Positions 7,582 to 16,500 of a DNA stretch of 21,869 nt are shown piece by piece. Numbering within the stretch: position 1 is the stretch's first letter; each line of letters starts with the position of its first letter. The stretch is from Gemmatimonadota bacterium. Its GTDB lineage: Bacteria > JBHIER01 > G020348925. A program made the position numbers and the translations under genes. Location: positions 3,421,911 through 3,443,779 of the forward strand of contig CP070758.1 in NCBI GenBank assembly GCA_020348925.1. Direction: 5' to 3'. A model generated the notes under the pieces. The model saw only the letters and a program-made list of their open reading frames with translations, had not been told where the DNA came from and did not search any database.

Positions 7582-10500
7582 ATGTACCTTTCAGAATTAC
7601 AAATTGTCGGATTTAAGTCCTTTGCACAGAAACTGAACCTTGAATTCGGAGACGGCATCACAGCGATTGTTGGCCCGAACGGATGTGGAAAAACGAACAT
7701 CGTCGACGCCATTCGCTGGGTTCTGGGTGAACAACGCCCCAGCATCCTCCGTACGGACCGGATGGAGGAGGTTATTTTCAACGGCTCCAATGGACGAAAG
7801 TCGCTGGGCATGGCTGAGGTCTCCCTGAAGATCGAAAATACGAAGAATATCCTGCCCATCGAGTTCTCCCAGGTTCAGATCACCCGTCGTCTGTTCCGGT
7901 CCGGCGAGAGCGATTACCTGTTGAACAAAACGTCCTGTCGACACAAAGATATCATCGATCTCTTTCTCGACACAGGGATGGGCGCCCATGCCTATTCCGT
8001 TATTGAATTGAGTATGGTGGACGATATTCTCAGCGACCGGGCCGAGGCGAGGCGCCGCCTTTTTGACGAAGCATCCGGGGTCATGAAGTATAAGGTTCGT
8101 CGGCACGAAGCGATGAACAAGCTGAGGGCGACTGAAGCGGATTTGCTGCGTATCAGTGATATCGTGTCCGAAGTGGAGAAGAAAGTTCGAAGTCTGAAGT
8201 ATCAGGTGGGCAAAGCTCGTCGATTCGAAACCTACAAGGATCGGTTGAGAAACTTGGAAATCGCTTCAGCAAAAAGGGAGCGAGAGGCCATTCACAGGGA
8301 ACTCGGTCCTCTTCAGGAGCATTTGTCTCAGTTCCAGGAGGAACAGGAACGCATTACAGAACACATTGCCCAGGAGGAGGAGACACTCCAGCACCTCCGA
8401 ACGCAATACCAGAGTGCATTACGCGAACGCTCCCAACTTCAGGTCCGGATTCAGGAATATGCCGATGCAATGCACAAGGTTGAGGAGTCTCTATCCGTCG
8501 CCCGGGAGCGGGTGCGATCTCTGGAAGAACGCATAGAGCGTAATTCGGAGGAAACGAAGGGATTGCATCAACGAATGAAAGTGACCGGGGAACAAAAAAT
8601 CAGATCTGAAAAAGATTTGGTTCAGGTTTCTCAAGATCTTGTTGAACAGAGAAAGGCGCACTCCGAAAGTCAGAAGAAACTCTCCGACAGCGACAAAACA
8701 TATGTCCAACATAAAATTGCTGCTGCCCAGGGGGAAAGAAAAATCGCAGAACTGTTGCCTTTGTTTGCGGAACAAGCCAAGGAACTCGATCATTTGAAAG
8801 CCCAATATGACATGCTCCATGCGAGAAAAAGTGAGCTGGAACAGGAAAAGAAGCGCGTTCAAACGAGCACTGAGGAACTGGACCGGAACATTCTGAGGGT
8901 TCGGGGCGAGCTCGAGGAGACACACAAGACGCTCCAGAAAATGTTGGTCACAAAGGGCGAGTGTGAAAAAAAGCTTCACACGCTCGAGCGTGATCGAAAA
9001 CAAAGCGATGAGGCATTGTGGGCTGTGAACTCGGAGAGTGCATCACTGCAGGCCAAACTGAGGGTGCTTGAGCAATCACTCGATGAGGGACAAGGATACT
9101 CAGCCGGGGTGAAATATATAGTCTCTCACTCACCAAGAATTCCCGGTGTTCGGGCAGTTTTTGGAGACATACTTGAAATACCGTCCGAGTTGACAAAGGC
9201 CCTCCAGGTGGCGTTAGGCAGCGTCGAACAATATATTTTGACGGACAATACCGCGGCTGCACTGAAGGCTGTTCATCAACTCCGGGAGAGCGAAAAAGGA
9301 TGCGCCTATTTCCTCCCTTTGGACGCCATCCCCCGGCGTGAAGCGAAGCGGTTTGATCCTGCCACCCTCAAGGGAAACGGATTTGTCGGCTGGGCCACAG
9401 ATCTTGTATCGTGTTCACATGAATTTCACCGGGCCAAGGAATTTCTCCTTCGTGATATTATTGTGGTCGAGGATGTAGAGAGCGCTCTTGCCTTCCAACA
9501 TAACCTTCGTGAAATGACATCTATTGAAAATGGGTACACTGTGGTTACGCTTGACGGCACTCTTGTCCGGTCCGGCGTTATCGGAGGCGGTACGGCAGGG
9601 GAGGGAGGGGATGGCTTGATTGGTCGCAGGGCTGAGGTTGAGCAACTCAACTCGCAATTGCGAAACCTCAGAATCACACTGGACGAAAGAAAGAAGCGGC
9701 ACGATGAAATTCAGGCCAAGTGCGACCGGACACTGCAGGAGATTGAATCCCTTAACGGTCATGTCGAGGAACATCGCATCAAAGTGCTGGAGCTCGAGAA
9801 ATCTATGGGAAATTTGGAACTGCAAAAATCAGGTCTCCGTGACAGATCGCAATCGCTCGGTACTTCACAGGAGACTCTGGTATCCCAAGCTGAAGAACTC
9901 AGCGAGCGGATTCGATTGTCTGAAGCTCGAGTCACGGAGATTGAACAAGAGAAGAAAGAGGCCGAGTCATGTGGACGGCAGCTTCGTTCGGAACTCAGCG
10001 AGTACGAGGCAGAGAAAGAAGCCAAAACGAAGGAGGTTCAGGAACTCAACTTGAAAGTCGTAAGCTTACAGTGGCGCTGCAATCAACTGAAGGAGGATAT
10101 ACAGCGGCTTGGGGAGATTGAGAAAGACATCAAAGGGACGTTACAGCGGAAAGTGAAGGAGACAAGCGAGGCAAAGAGTGAAATTGAGCAGCTGCAGTGT
10201 GCAATAGCCGAAAAGAATGCGGAGCTTGAAACACTCCTTCAAAAAAATACGGATCTCAAAGAGAGGCTATCAACCCAGGGGGAAGCGTATACTACACTGG
10301 AACAAGACATTGAAGCTTGTGAGGAAGAAATCAGAGGATTGCGCCTATCCGAGCAAGAGACCCGCGAGAGGGTCCACGACTCGGAGATGAAAATTTCAGA
10401 TCTCGAACACCGCGCCCGGCATCGCAAGGAACGCATTCTGGATGAATACGGGATAGATGTGGACGCCGCCGAACTGTCGGAGGACTTTGACGTCGAACAT

Positions 10501-11145
10501 GCTCCACAATCAATCGAACGGTTGAAAGAGAAGATACGACATCTGGGACCGGTGAATCTGCTCGCGTTGAAAGAGTACGAGGAGGAGCATGACCGATTTG
10601 AGTTTCTTGCTTCTCAGCGCAATGACTTGTTGGAAGCCAAGGAATCTCTCAAAGAGACGATTACGGAAATCAACAGGACGGCTCGAAAGCGTTTTACGAA
10701 AACCTATACCCTCATTAGAAAGAATTTCCGAGAAACGTTTCTTCAATTCTTCGGAAAAGGGCAGGCGAATCTCCAATTAACACCCGGAGTTGATCCTTTG
10801 GAAGCCGACATTGAAATTCGCGCCTGCACTCGCGGAACGATACCTGGAAGTATCGATGCCTTTTCGGGCGGCGAAAAGACCCTGACGGCGATATCGCTTC
10901 TTTTTGCCATCTATCTCGTGAAGCCGAGTCCCTTCTGTATTCTCGATGAGATCGATGCCCCGCTTGATGACGCAAACGTCGTCAGATTTTCGGCCGCCCT
11001 GAAAGAGTTTGCCAAATCGACTCAATTTATCGTTGTGACGCACAATAAAAAGACAATGGAAGGTGCTGACAGACTCTACGGAGTGACCATGGAGGAGGAA
11101 GGTATCTCCAAACTCGTGTCGGTAAAATTCGAGGAAGCAGCTTGA
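7582..11145 (+). CDS. smc: Chromosome segregation ATPase SMC
   Basis: 1187 residues, the normal length for bacterial SMC. The N-terminal head starts MYLSELQIVGFKSFA and has Walker A GPNGCGKT (31-38). Long coiled coils flank a hinge at about 505-680 (from GYSAGVKYIV to the VIGGGTAGEGGDGLIGRR junction). The C-terminal head carries the ABC signature FSGGEKT (1094-1100) and Walker B with CILDEIDAP (1119-1127, catalytic Glu1123). SMC dimers with ScpA/ScpB load at parS and organise and separate sister chromosomes; neither Scp gene is in the window. Residues 137-150 read AYSVIELSMVDDIL where many SMCs have a YSxxxQG-type motif, a variant I associate with the FCB group. The gene ends at an intrinsic terminator and ftsY follows, a pairing seen in other bacteria. 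Confidence 0.98.
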   Translation: MYLSELQIVGFKSFAQKLNLEFGDGITAIVGPNGCGKTNIVDAIRWVLGEQRPSILRTDRMEEVIFNGSNGRKSLGMAEVSLKIENTKNILPIEFSQVQITRRLFRSGESDYLLNKTSCRHKDIIDLFLDTGMGAHAYSVIELSMVDDILSDRAEARRRLFDEASGVMKYKVRRHEAMNKLRATEADLLRISDIVSEVEKKVRSLKYQVGKARRFETYKDRLRNLEIASAKREREAIHRELGPLQEHLSQFQEEQERITEHIAQEEETLQHLRTQYQSALRERSQLQVRIQEYADAMHKVEESLSVARERVRSLEERIERNSEETKGLHQRMKVTGEQKIRSEKDLVQVSQDLVEQRKAHSESQKKLSDSDKTYVQHKIAAAQGERKIAELLPLFAEQAKELDHLKAQYDMLHARKSELEQEKKRVQTSTEELDRNILRVRGELEETHKTLQKMLVTKGECEKKLHTLERDRKQSDEALWAVNSESASLQAKLRVLEQSLDEGQGYSAGVKYIVSHSPRIPGVRAVFGDILEIPSELTKALQVALGSVEQYILTDNTAAALKAVHQLRESEKGCAYFLPLDAIPRREAKRFDPATLKGNGFVGWATDLVSCSHEFHRAKEFLLRDIIVVEDVESALAFQHNLREMTSIENGYTVVTLDGTLVRSGVIGGGTAGEGGDGLIGRRAEVEQLNSQLRNLRITLDERKKRHDEIQAKCDRTLQEIESLNGHVEEHRIKVLELEKSMGNLELQKSGLRDRSQSLGTSQETLVSQAEELSERIRLSEARVTEIEQEKKEAESCGRQLRSELSEYEAEKEAKTKEVQELNLKVVSLQWRCNQLKEDIQRLGEIEKDIKGTLQRKVKETSEAKSEIEQLQCAIAEKNAELETLLQKNTDLKERLSTQGEAYTTLEQDIEACEEEIRGLRLSEQETRERVHDSEMKISDLEHRARHRKERILDEYGIDVDAAELSEDFDVEHAPQSIERLKEKIRHLGPVNLLALKEYEEEHDRFEFLASQRNDLLEAKESLKETITEINRTARKRFTKTYTLIRKNFRETFLQFFGKGQANLQLTPGVDPLEADIEIRACTRGTIPGSIDAFSGGEKTLTAISLLFAIYLVKPSPFCILDEIDAPLDDANVVRFSAALKEFAKSTQFIVVTHNKKTMEGADRLYGVTMEEEGISKLVSVKFEEAA

Positions 11146-11161
11146 GGGACAATAAATTCTC

Positions 11162-11190
11162 TTGATCGTAGAGTTCTCGTATCTTATCTT
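11162..11190 (+). promoter_or_regulatory. Candidate ftsY promoter upstream of the smc terminator
   Basis: TTGATC (11162-11167), 17-base spacer, TATCTT (11185-11190). Both hexamers are imperfect. The start point would be near 11197, exactly at the base of the terminator hairpin, so the hairpin would form the first bases of the ftsY message. Confidence 0.3.
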
Positions 11191-11196
11191 TTCCGG

Positions 11197-11219
11197 GCGG
11201 CCCATGTGGGCCGCTTTTT
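11197..11219 (+). terminator. Rho-independent terminator after smc
   Basis: GCGGCCCA (11197-11204) pairs perfectly with TGGGCCGC (11207-11214), followed directly by TTTTT (11215-11219). With a realistic loop this is a 7-bp GC-rich stem and a four-base loop. It lies 51 bases after the smc stop and before the ftsY ribosome site. Confidence 0.85.
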
Positions 11220-11253
11220 CATTGACACAAATGACACAGGAGGCTCAATCAGA

Positions 11254-12177
11254 ATGGGTATCGTCGAACGACTGAGAGAGGGGCTGCAACAGACCCGGCA
11301 AAATTTGATCGGGCGGATAACCGATGCCATCATCGGCAGGAGTAAAATTGATGATGATCTCATGGATGAAGTCGAGGATATTCTACTTCAAACCGATGTC
11401 GGCGTGAACATGGTCTCGAAAATCATCGATAACATCAGAGATCGCATCGACAAGGAGAGTGCGAATGCTCCAGAACGTATCGTCCCGTTCTTGAAGGATG
11501 AAATCAGAAGCGTGTTTATGACTGAGAGGGCACCTGCCGGACCTTTGCCCCCATCGTCGTCAACTCGTCCTCATGTTATTTTAATGGTCGGTGTGAATGG
11601 TACGGGGAAAACGACGACGATCGGAAAACTGGCCTATCGCTATAAAAACCAAGGGAACAAGGTCCTTTTGGCGGCAGCCGACACGTTTCGCGCGGCGGCC
11701 ATTGAACAGCTTGAAATTTGGGCAGACCGTGCGGATGTGGATATCGTGAGCCATCAAATGGGTGCCGATCCAGCATCGGTGGCCTTCGATTCCTTCAAGG
11801 CGGCTCGCGCCAGGGAGGTCGATGTGCTCATTATTGATACAGCGGGCCGTTTGCAAACGAAAGTAAACCTCATGGAGGAGGTAAAAAAAATAAAACGAGT
11901 TCTGACGAAACAGCAGGAGGGAATCCCCCAGGAAACCCTCATGGTGCTTGATGCGACGACCGGTCAGAACGGAATATCCCAGGCGAAGCGCTTTCATGAA
12001 GCGTTGAATCTGACAGGTATTGTTTTGACGAAACTGGATGGAACGGCCAAAGGGGGCATTGTCGTTGCCATCAAAGATCAATTGAACATTCCGGTTACGA
12101 TGATCGGTATCGGCGAGAACATCGAAGACCTGCGTGACTTTGATCCCGAGGAATTCGTGGACGCTCTTTTCGGGTAA
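11254..12177 (+). CDS. ftsY: Signal recognition particle receptor FtsY
   Basis: 307 residues from ATG 11254, supported by AGGAGG at 11238-11243. An upstream in-frame ATG at 11206 sits in the loop of the terminator hairpin and is not credible. The protein is a compact NG-domain FtsY, about the length of the Thermus form and without the long acidic A domain of E. coli. Motifs in order: P-loop GVNGTGKTTT (from residue 113), DTFRAAAIEQL, DTAGR (195-199), TKLDGTAKGG (TKLD 259-262) and a terminal GIGENIEDLRDFDPEEFVDALFG-type ending, of which the last residues are intact. FtsY docks SRP-ribosome complexes at the membrane through GTP-dependent pairing with Ffh. It is followed by the strong hairpin at 12285-12323. 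Confidence 0.97.
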   Translation: MGIVERLREGLQQTRQNLIGRITDAIIGRSKIDDDLMDEVEDILLQTDVGVNMVSKIIDNIRDRIDKESANAPERIVPFLKDEIRSVFMTERAPAGPLPPSSSTRPHVILMVGVNGTGKTTTIGKLAYRYKNQGNKVLLAAADTFRAAAIEQLEIWADRADVDIVSHQMGADPASVAFDSFKAARAREVDVLIIDTAGRLQTKVNLMEEVKKIKRVLTKQQEGIPQETLMVLDATTGQNGISQAKRFHEALNLTGIVLTKLDGTAKGGIVVAIKDQLNIPVTMIGIGENIEDLRDFDPEEFVDALFG

Positions 12178-12255
12178 CCTTGCATGGAAGTGATGAGGTT
12201 CGAAAGGATCTATGAAGCGGGCAATGAGGGGAAGGGTAGGATTGATGGCTCCGGA

Positions 12256-12288
12256 ACACTTTCAAAGTGTCGAATGAATACTTCATTC
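12256..12288. repeat. Two adjacent short inverted repeats between ftsY and its terminator
   Basis: ACACTTTCAAAGTGT (12256-12270) is a perfect 7-bp palindrome around one base. GAATGAA (12272-12278) and TTCATTC (12282-12288) form a second 7-bp hairpin with a three-base loop. The right arm of the second shares four bases with the left arm of the terminator hairpin, so the two cannot both form completely. Confidence 0.5.
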
Positions 12289-12323
12289 CAAGAGACCTTT
12301 ATGGTCTCTTGGAATTGCTTTTG
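12285..12323 (+). terminator. Intrinsic terminator of ftsY, shared with the end of the convergent gene
   Basis: ATTCCAAGAGACC (12285-12297) pairs over 13 bases without mismatch with GGTCTCTTGGAAT (12303-12315), five-base loop, followed by TGCTTTTG. The T-rich side is only on the plus strand, so it should stop ftsY transcripts. The right arm encodes the last residues of the minus-strand Minf_1886-family gene, whose stop codon (12299-12301) is in the loop. Confidence 0.75.
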
Positions 12324-12682
12324 TAGCTTTGAACAAACTCCTCATCGAAATCATAACCGTCCTTGAAATCCTCGATACTGTCACTTTCAGTTTTCCCCAT
12401 CAACCCAGCCTCGACAAGATCGAACACAATTCGTCCAAAATTCTCTGTTTTTGTCACACCCCAGTATTCGAAAACGGTTTTGGTCATCGGCCCATATTCG
12501 GATTTCCCAAATTCACTGATGCCCTGGAGTAACTCCTGTCCTGTGACATGTCGGCGCTCGTTCAATTTTCGGAGGGTGTACTCCAAGGCCTCAAACATGA
12601 AAAGATACGCTTCTCTCTTATATTTCCCGCTTTTTTCAGCTATGGTCTCTATGAGGTCGATCGCCTCTTTTGTGAGTTCCAT
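12299..12682 (-). CDS. Minf_1886 family protein (uncharacterised)
   Basis: 127 residues from ATG 12682; a longer open frame continues to 12790 but lies inside the upstream gene and lacks family similarity. The recognisable blocks are KYKREAYLFMFEALEYTL, RHVTGQELLQGI, EYGPMTKTVFEYWGV, FGRIVFDLVEAGLMGKTESD and FKDGYDFDEEF. These match the pattern of the small Minf_1886 family (TIGR04138), known mainly from Planctomycetes, Verrucomicrobia and related uncultured phyla, without a known function. It starts seven bases after the diguanylate cyclase stop, with AGGA about twelve bases upstream inside the end of that gene, so translation is probably coupled. The protein is acidic and has no signal peptide, so it is cytoplasmic. 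Confidence 0.8.
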   Translation of the reverse strand: MELTKEAIDLIETIAEKSGKYKREAYLFMFEALEYTLRKLNERRHVTGQELLQGISEFGKSEYGPMTKTVFEYWGVTKTENFGRIVFDLVEAGLMGKTESDSIEDFKDGYDFDEEFVQSYKSNSKRP

Positions 12683-12689
12683 GGAACAG

Positions 12690-14159
12690 TCATCCTGTTT
12701 TCCCAAATGTTGTGTCATGCGCTGTGGCCACAACCACCTTGTCGAGGCCGCTGTGCTTTGCCTCGTATAAGGCCTTGTCGGCACGCTCAATAAGATCGTC
12801 CTTCGTGTTTACGTCTGGGTGCGGATAGGTGGCAACGCCGAGACTTATGGTAATATGAATTGTATCATCCGAAACGTGGAAGGCATGTTCTTTCACCGCA
12901 ACTCTTATGCGTTCAGCAAGAAGTGCACCGTTTTCCGTTTGTGTCTCCGGCAGGACAGCGACGAATTCGTCTCCACCGTATCGAGCGAGAAGATCAACCT
13001 CTCGTGTGGATGTTTTTAAAATGTCGGCGACTTCCCGCAGAACGATATCCCCTTGGAGATGTCCATACGCATCGTTTACTTTTTTGAAGAGATCGATGTC
13101 GAGCATAATGAGAGATAAGGGCGATCCGTACCGCCGGGATCGGTCCAGTTCGTGTTTCAGGCGCTCGTGGATTGTCCGATGATTGAAGAGTCCTGTGAAA
13201 CCGTCCGTTGATGCCAGAAGTTGCGTGTGACGATGTTTTGAAGCGTTATCAATGAGGGTCGCGACGTAATCGGCGATGATGGTGAGAAGCTGAGCGGTGT
13301 CAGCATCAAAGGCGGCAGAGCTCGCCCGAACAATCTGCACGAGTCCAATGACCTTCGACTGCACCAGAAGCGGTAAACACAATTCGGAGTTGAAAGTACC
13401 GGCTGATACCTTTTCTTGTTGCTCCAGCTGTTCGGCTTTATAGTAGACTTGAATCGTCTCCGAGTTGAATTGTTTTTCACTCAGCGTCTTCCACGTTGTT
13501 ATAAGGTTTTTTTTCATTTCAGGAAGATAGGTCTCAAAACCCGATTCCTTGCTGCGCACATGGAGCTGCGCCTCTTTTTCGCTCATGAGAAGTATGGCAT
13601 AAACTTCGGCGGGCAACAGCGCCTCCAAGCCACGCAGAGTCGTGTCAATGATGTGATGGTAATCCACGGATACAATGAGATGCCTGCTGAGTTGAGAGAG
13701 ACCGATCAAATCGTGAAGATGTTTTTTTACATCGGGTCGGAGTACTTCGGACTCTTTTAAAAGATTTTGTGTCTTTAATGCGAACGAACGTTTTGCCAGA
13801 GCCTGGTTGATCTGGATTTGGAGCTCCGAAAAGGTGATCGGTTTTTCAATAAAGGAATTGGCGCCCAGGTTCAATGCAGCTACGGCCGAATCCACTGTAG
13901 CCTGACCCGTGACAATAATCACTTCTGTCATCGGATGATATTTTTTCGTCCGCTGTAAAACTTCCAAACCCGAGTACCCATTCAGCGTGGTATCGGTGAT
14001 TACAACCGCGTACTCTTGATGTTCGATCGCATGAAATGCACGATGCACATCGTCTTCGAGTTTGACGTCATACCCCATGTTTTGGACGAGTTCGTTTAGA
14101 ACGGTTTGTGACTCAAGATCTTGGTCGATGACTAAAATGGTATCGTTGTCTGCATTCAC
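12690..14159 (-). CDS. Diguanylate cyclase with receiver, GAF-like and GGDEF domains
   Basis: 489 residues from a GTG start at 14159, with AAGGT about eleven bases upstream. Residues 1-125 are a response-regulator receiver: acidic pair Asp12/Asp14, phospho-acceptor Asp56 (VVITDTTLNGYSG), a Thr in VIIVTGQA and Lys in EKP. Residues about 145-310 look like a GAF sensor domain (LCLPLLVQSKVIGLVQIVRA). The GGDEF domain has an intact active site GGDEF (395-399) and an inhibitory-site RxxD (REVD, 386-389), so it should make cyclic di-GMP and be product-inhibited. There is no membrane segment or DNA-binding domain. No histidine kinase is in the window, so the phosphodonor is unknown. The gene lies about 300 bases after the epimerase and is coupled to the downstream Minf_1886 gene. 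Confidence 0.92.
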   Translation of the reverse strand: MNADNDTILVIDQDLESQTVLNELVQNMGYDVKLEDDVHRAFHAIEHQEYAVVITDTTLNGYSGLEVLQRTKKYHPMTEVIIVTGQATVDSAVAALNLGANSFIEKPITFSELQIQINQALAKRSFALKTQNLLKESEVLRPDVKKHLHDLIGLSQLSRHLIVSVDYHHIIDTTLRGLEALLPAEVYAILLMSEKEAQLHVRSKESGFETYLPEMKKNLITTWKTLSEKQFNSETIQVYYKAEQLEQQEKVSAGTFNSELCLPLLVQSKVIGLVQIVRASSAAFDADTAQLLTIIADYVATLIDNASKHRHTQLLASTDGFTGLFNHRTIHERLKHELDRSRRYGSPLSLIMLDIDLFKKVNDAYGHLQGDIVLREVADILKTSTREVDLLARYGGDEFVAVLPETQTENGALLAERIRVAVKEHAFHVSDDTIHITISLGVATYPHPDVNTKDDLIERADKALYEAKHSGLDKVVVATAHDTTFGKTG

Positions 14160-14459
14160 TCTTTATTCTACCTTCGTTGTCTCCACCCGTGTACCTTCAC
14201 CTACATCTGTTTCTCTTTTCTTCTGGACGTGTACCAGGTCGGCAGAAAAGACTGACACTTACTTCCATCAAAAAATCGCAAAATACATGCCATTAGGGAA
14301 AAGAAGAGCGGTGTTCCAAGGGAAATTGTCTATCTCCAATGCTCGAAGATACCTACGAGAATCAACCTTGAATTGATTTCAATCTCGGGATCTCTTTTTT
14401 GACAATTTTTTGCAAAACACACCATCAAAGTACCGTGTGAAGAGAGAAGGTATCCGCAA
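14160..14459. other. Noncoding gap between epimerase and diguanylate cyclase genes
   Basis: No gene is supported here. On the minus strand, CACAC/GTGTG arms (14439-14435 and 14422-14418) with a 12-base loop followed by TTTT form a weak possible terminator for the metabolic genes. A short palindrome TTGAATTGATTTCAA (14368-14382) could be an operator. I could not find a convincing promoter for the diguanylate cyclase, although the size of the gap suggests one. Confidence 0.35.
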
Positions 14460-14864
14460 TTATTTTTGTTTTTCGACCAGTTCGATGAGGACGCCGTGAG
14501 TATCGAGGGGGCGTAAAAATGCAATCTTTCGTCCCTGGCGAACAACTCTGGGATTCCGGTCGATCAGGTCCACGCCTTTCTCGGTCAACGTCCCGAGGGC
14601 GGCGTGGATGTCATCCACTTCAAAGCATATGTGTTGAATACCTTCACCTCGTTTCTCGATAAATTTGGTGATTGTCGAATGATCACTCAAACCTTCAAGC
14701 AGTTCGATCTCGACATCTCCCAATCTCAGATCGGCCAGCCGGAGTTGATATTCATCGATCACTTCCTCATTCAAGAGTTCAAGTCCAAAAATATCCGAGA
14801 AGAGGTGTTTGGCTTTCTCAAGGTCCTTCACGGCGACACCGATGTGGGCAATTTTTTTGAACAT
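14460..14864 (-). CDS. mce: Methylmalonyl-CoA epimerase
   Basis: 134 residues, the standard size of this vicinal-oxygen-chelate enzyme. ATG 14864 follows a strong AAGGAGAG-type ribosome site. It opens MFKKIAHIGVAVKDLEKA, with the first metal ligand His7. VEIELLEG supplies a Glu at 52-54, GIQHICFEVDD the ligand His78, and VLIELVEK the ligand Glu128. The enzyme interconverts (S)- and (R)-methylmalonyl-CoA, needed because the carboxylase makes the S form and the mutase uses the R form. It starts 18 bases after the mutase stop, so the two are co-transcribed. Confidence 0.93.
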   Translation of the reverse strand: MFKKIAHIGVAVKDLEKAKHLFSDIFGLELLNEEVIDEYQLRLADLRLGDVEIELLEGLSDHSTITKFIEKRGEGIQHICFEVDDIHAALGTLTEKGVDLIDRNPRVVRQGRKIAFLRPLDTHGVLIELVEKQK

Positions 14865-14882
14865 GCGCTCTCCTTTCCTTCC

Positions 14883-16496
14883 TCAGGTATTCTGCCCGCC
14901 ATACACTCCGAAGACTTCTCGCAGAACGTCCGATATTTCACCAATTGTCACATAGGCCTCAATGCATTTTAAGATGGAAGGCATGACATTCCTGTGGCTC
15001 TTTGCCGTGTGCATCAATTCGCTCAAAAGAATTCGAGTCTGATCTTTTTCTCTCCGTTGTTTGAGGTGTGTCAGGCGTTCAACCTGATCTGTCCGAACAT
15101 GCGGGTCCACAGTGAGAAGGTGCTCCTTTTCGTCCTTCTCGGAGGTGAATGCATTAACGCCGATTACGGTTCGCTCTCCGTTTTCGATCTCCTTCTGGTA
15201 TCGATAGGCACTCCGATGGATTTCCTGCTGGATATATCCCTGTTCGATGGCTTTGAGCGCACCACCCATGCTGTCGATCGTTTCAAGATATGCAACAATC
15301 TGCTTCTCGATCGTATGGGTGAGATACTCAATAAAGTACGATCCGCCCAAAGGATCTACCGTATTCGGAACGCCGCTTTCATACGCGATGATTTGTTGCG
15401 TGCGCAAGGCAATTTGCGCCGATTCTTCGGTCGGAAGGGAGAGTGCCTCGTCGCGCGAGTTCGTGTGAAGCGACTGTGTCCCGCCGAGGACAGCCGCCAA
15501 AGCCTGCAGGGTGACTCGAACGACGTTGTTGTCGGGTTGTTGGGCTGTCAGCGTACATCCGGCAGTCTGCACATGATATCTCAGCTTGCATGATTTCGGA
15601 TTGTGAGCTCCAAAACGGTCCTTCATAATCCGGGCCCAGAGCCGACGCGCAGCCCGGAATTTTGCGATCTCCTCAAAAAAATCGTTATGAGCGTTAAAGA
15701 AAAATGATAATCGCGGTGCGAAACGGTCGATGTCCAAGCCTGCCTCCAGCGCAGCCCGGACATACGAAGCCGCATTGGCGAAGGTAAAGGCGATTTCCTG
15801 AACCGCTGTTGCCCCTGCCTCGCGAATGTGATAGCCGCTTATACTGATGGGATTCCATTTGGGAACATGCTCACTGCAGTATGCAATCAGGTCCGTTACA
15901 AGTCGCATCGAAGGAGCAACGGGGTAGATGTATGTACCGCGGGCCACGTATTCCTTTAGGATGTCGTTCTGCACGGTTCCGGACAGGTCGCTCAACGATA
16001 CGTTTTGTTTTTTGGCCAGTGCCATATACATGGCGAAAAGTATCGGTGCCGTGGCATTGATCGTCATCGAGGTACTAACCTTGTTCAACGGAATCCCTGC
16101 AAAGAGTCGTTCCATGTCTTCCAGACTGTCGATGGCCACACCCGTCTTTCCAACCTCACCTTCCGCCAAAGGATGGTCGGAATCGTATCCCATTTGAGTC
16201 GGGAGATCGAAGGCAACCGAGAGACCGCTTTGTCCCTGATCCAAGAGATAGTGATACCGTCTGTTTGTCTCTTCAGCGGTTCCGTAACCCGCGTATTGGC
16301 GCATGGTCCAAAGCCGTCCGCGGTACATGGTCGACTGAATACCTCGGGTGTACGGATAGTGGCCCGGCTCCCCAAGCTCGCTGGCATAATCAAGGTTTTG
16401 AGTATCTTCGGGCGTGTAGAGCGGTGCGAGAGGAATCCCGGAACCTGTCACAGGCAATTCCTGTCGCTCCGATAATTTTCCTTTCGGTGTCCTCAT
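14883..16496 (-). CDS. Methylmalonyl-CoA mutase, large (catalytic) subunit without B12 domain
   Basis: 537 residues from ATG 16496; a TTG at 16508 overlapping the previous stop is an alternative start. The sequence is the substrate-binding TIM-barrel half of the mutase: [93 protein letters not shown] and [20 protein letters not shown]. Tyr68 (MRQYAG) and Arg198 (PSMRLV) correspond to residues that select methylmalonyl-CoA; isobutyryl-CoA mutases differ at these places. The chain ends without the C-terminal cobalamin-binding domain, so a separate small subunit of about 130-150 residues must exist elsewhere; it is not in this window. It rearranges (R)-methylmalonyl-CoA to succinyl-CoA using adenosylcobalamin. 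Confidence 0.95.
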   Translation of the reverse strand: MRTPKGKLSERQELPVTGSGIPLAPLYTPEDTQNLDYASELGEPGHYPYTRGIQSTMYRGRLWTMRQYAGYGTAEETNRRYHYLLDQGQSGLSVAFDLPTQMGYDSDHPLAEGEVGKTGVAIDSLEDMERLFAGIPLNKVSTSMTINATAPILFAMYMALAKKQNVSLSDLSGTVQNDILKEYVARGTYIYPVAPSMRLVTDLIAYCSEHVPKWNPISISGYHIREAGATAVQEIAFTFANAASYVRAALEAGLDIDRFAPRLSFFFNAHNDFFEEIAKFRAARRLWARIMKDRFGAHNPKSCKLRYHVQTAGCTLTAQQPDNNVVRVTLQALAAVLGGTQSLHTNSRDEALSLPTEESAQIALRTQQIIAYESGVPNTVDPLGGSYFIEYLTHTIEKQIVAYLETIDSMGGALKAIEQGYIQQEIHRSAYRYQKEIENGERTVIGVNAFTSEKDEKEHLLTVDPHVRTDQVERLTHLKQRREKDQTRILLSELMHTAKSHRNVMPSILKCIEAYVTIGEISDVLREVFGVYGGQNT

Positions 16497-16500
16497 AGTC

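Noticed and set aside
11206-11253. Longer ftsY start at ATG 11206
   Set aside because: That ATG is in the loop of the smc terminator hairpin and has no ribosome site. ATG 11254 has AGGAGG and begins the normal FtsY N-domain.
12683-12790. N-terminal extension of the Minf_1886-family protein
   Set aside because: The extra 36 codons are the end of the diguanylate cyclase read in another frame and show no family similarity; the protein begins at 12682.
12363-14376. Several plus-strand open frames of 60-135 codons opposite the minus-strand genes
   Set aside because: They overlap confidently assigned genes, lack ribosome sites and domains, and read as shadows.
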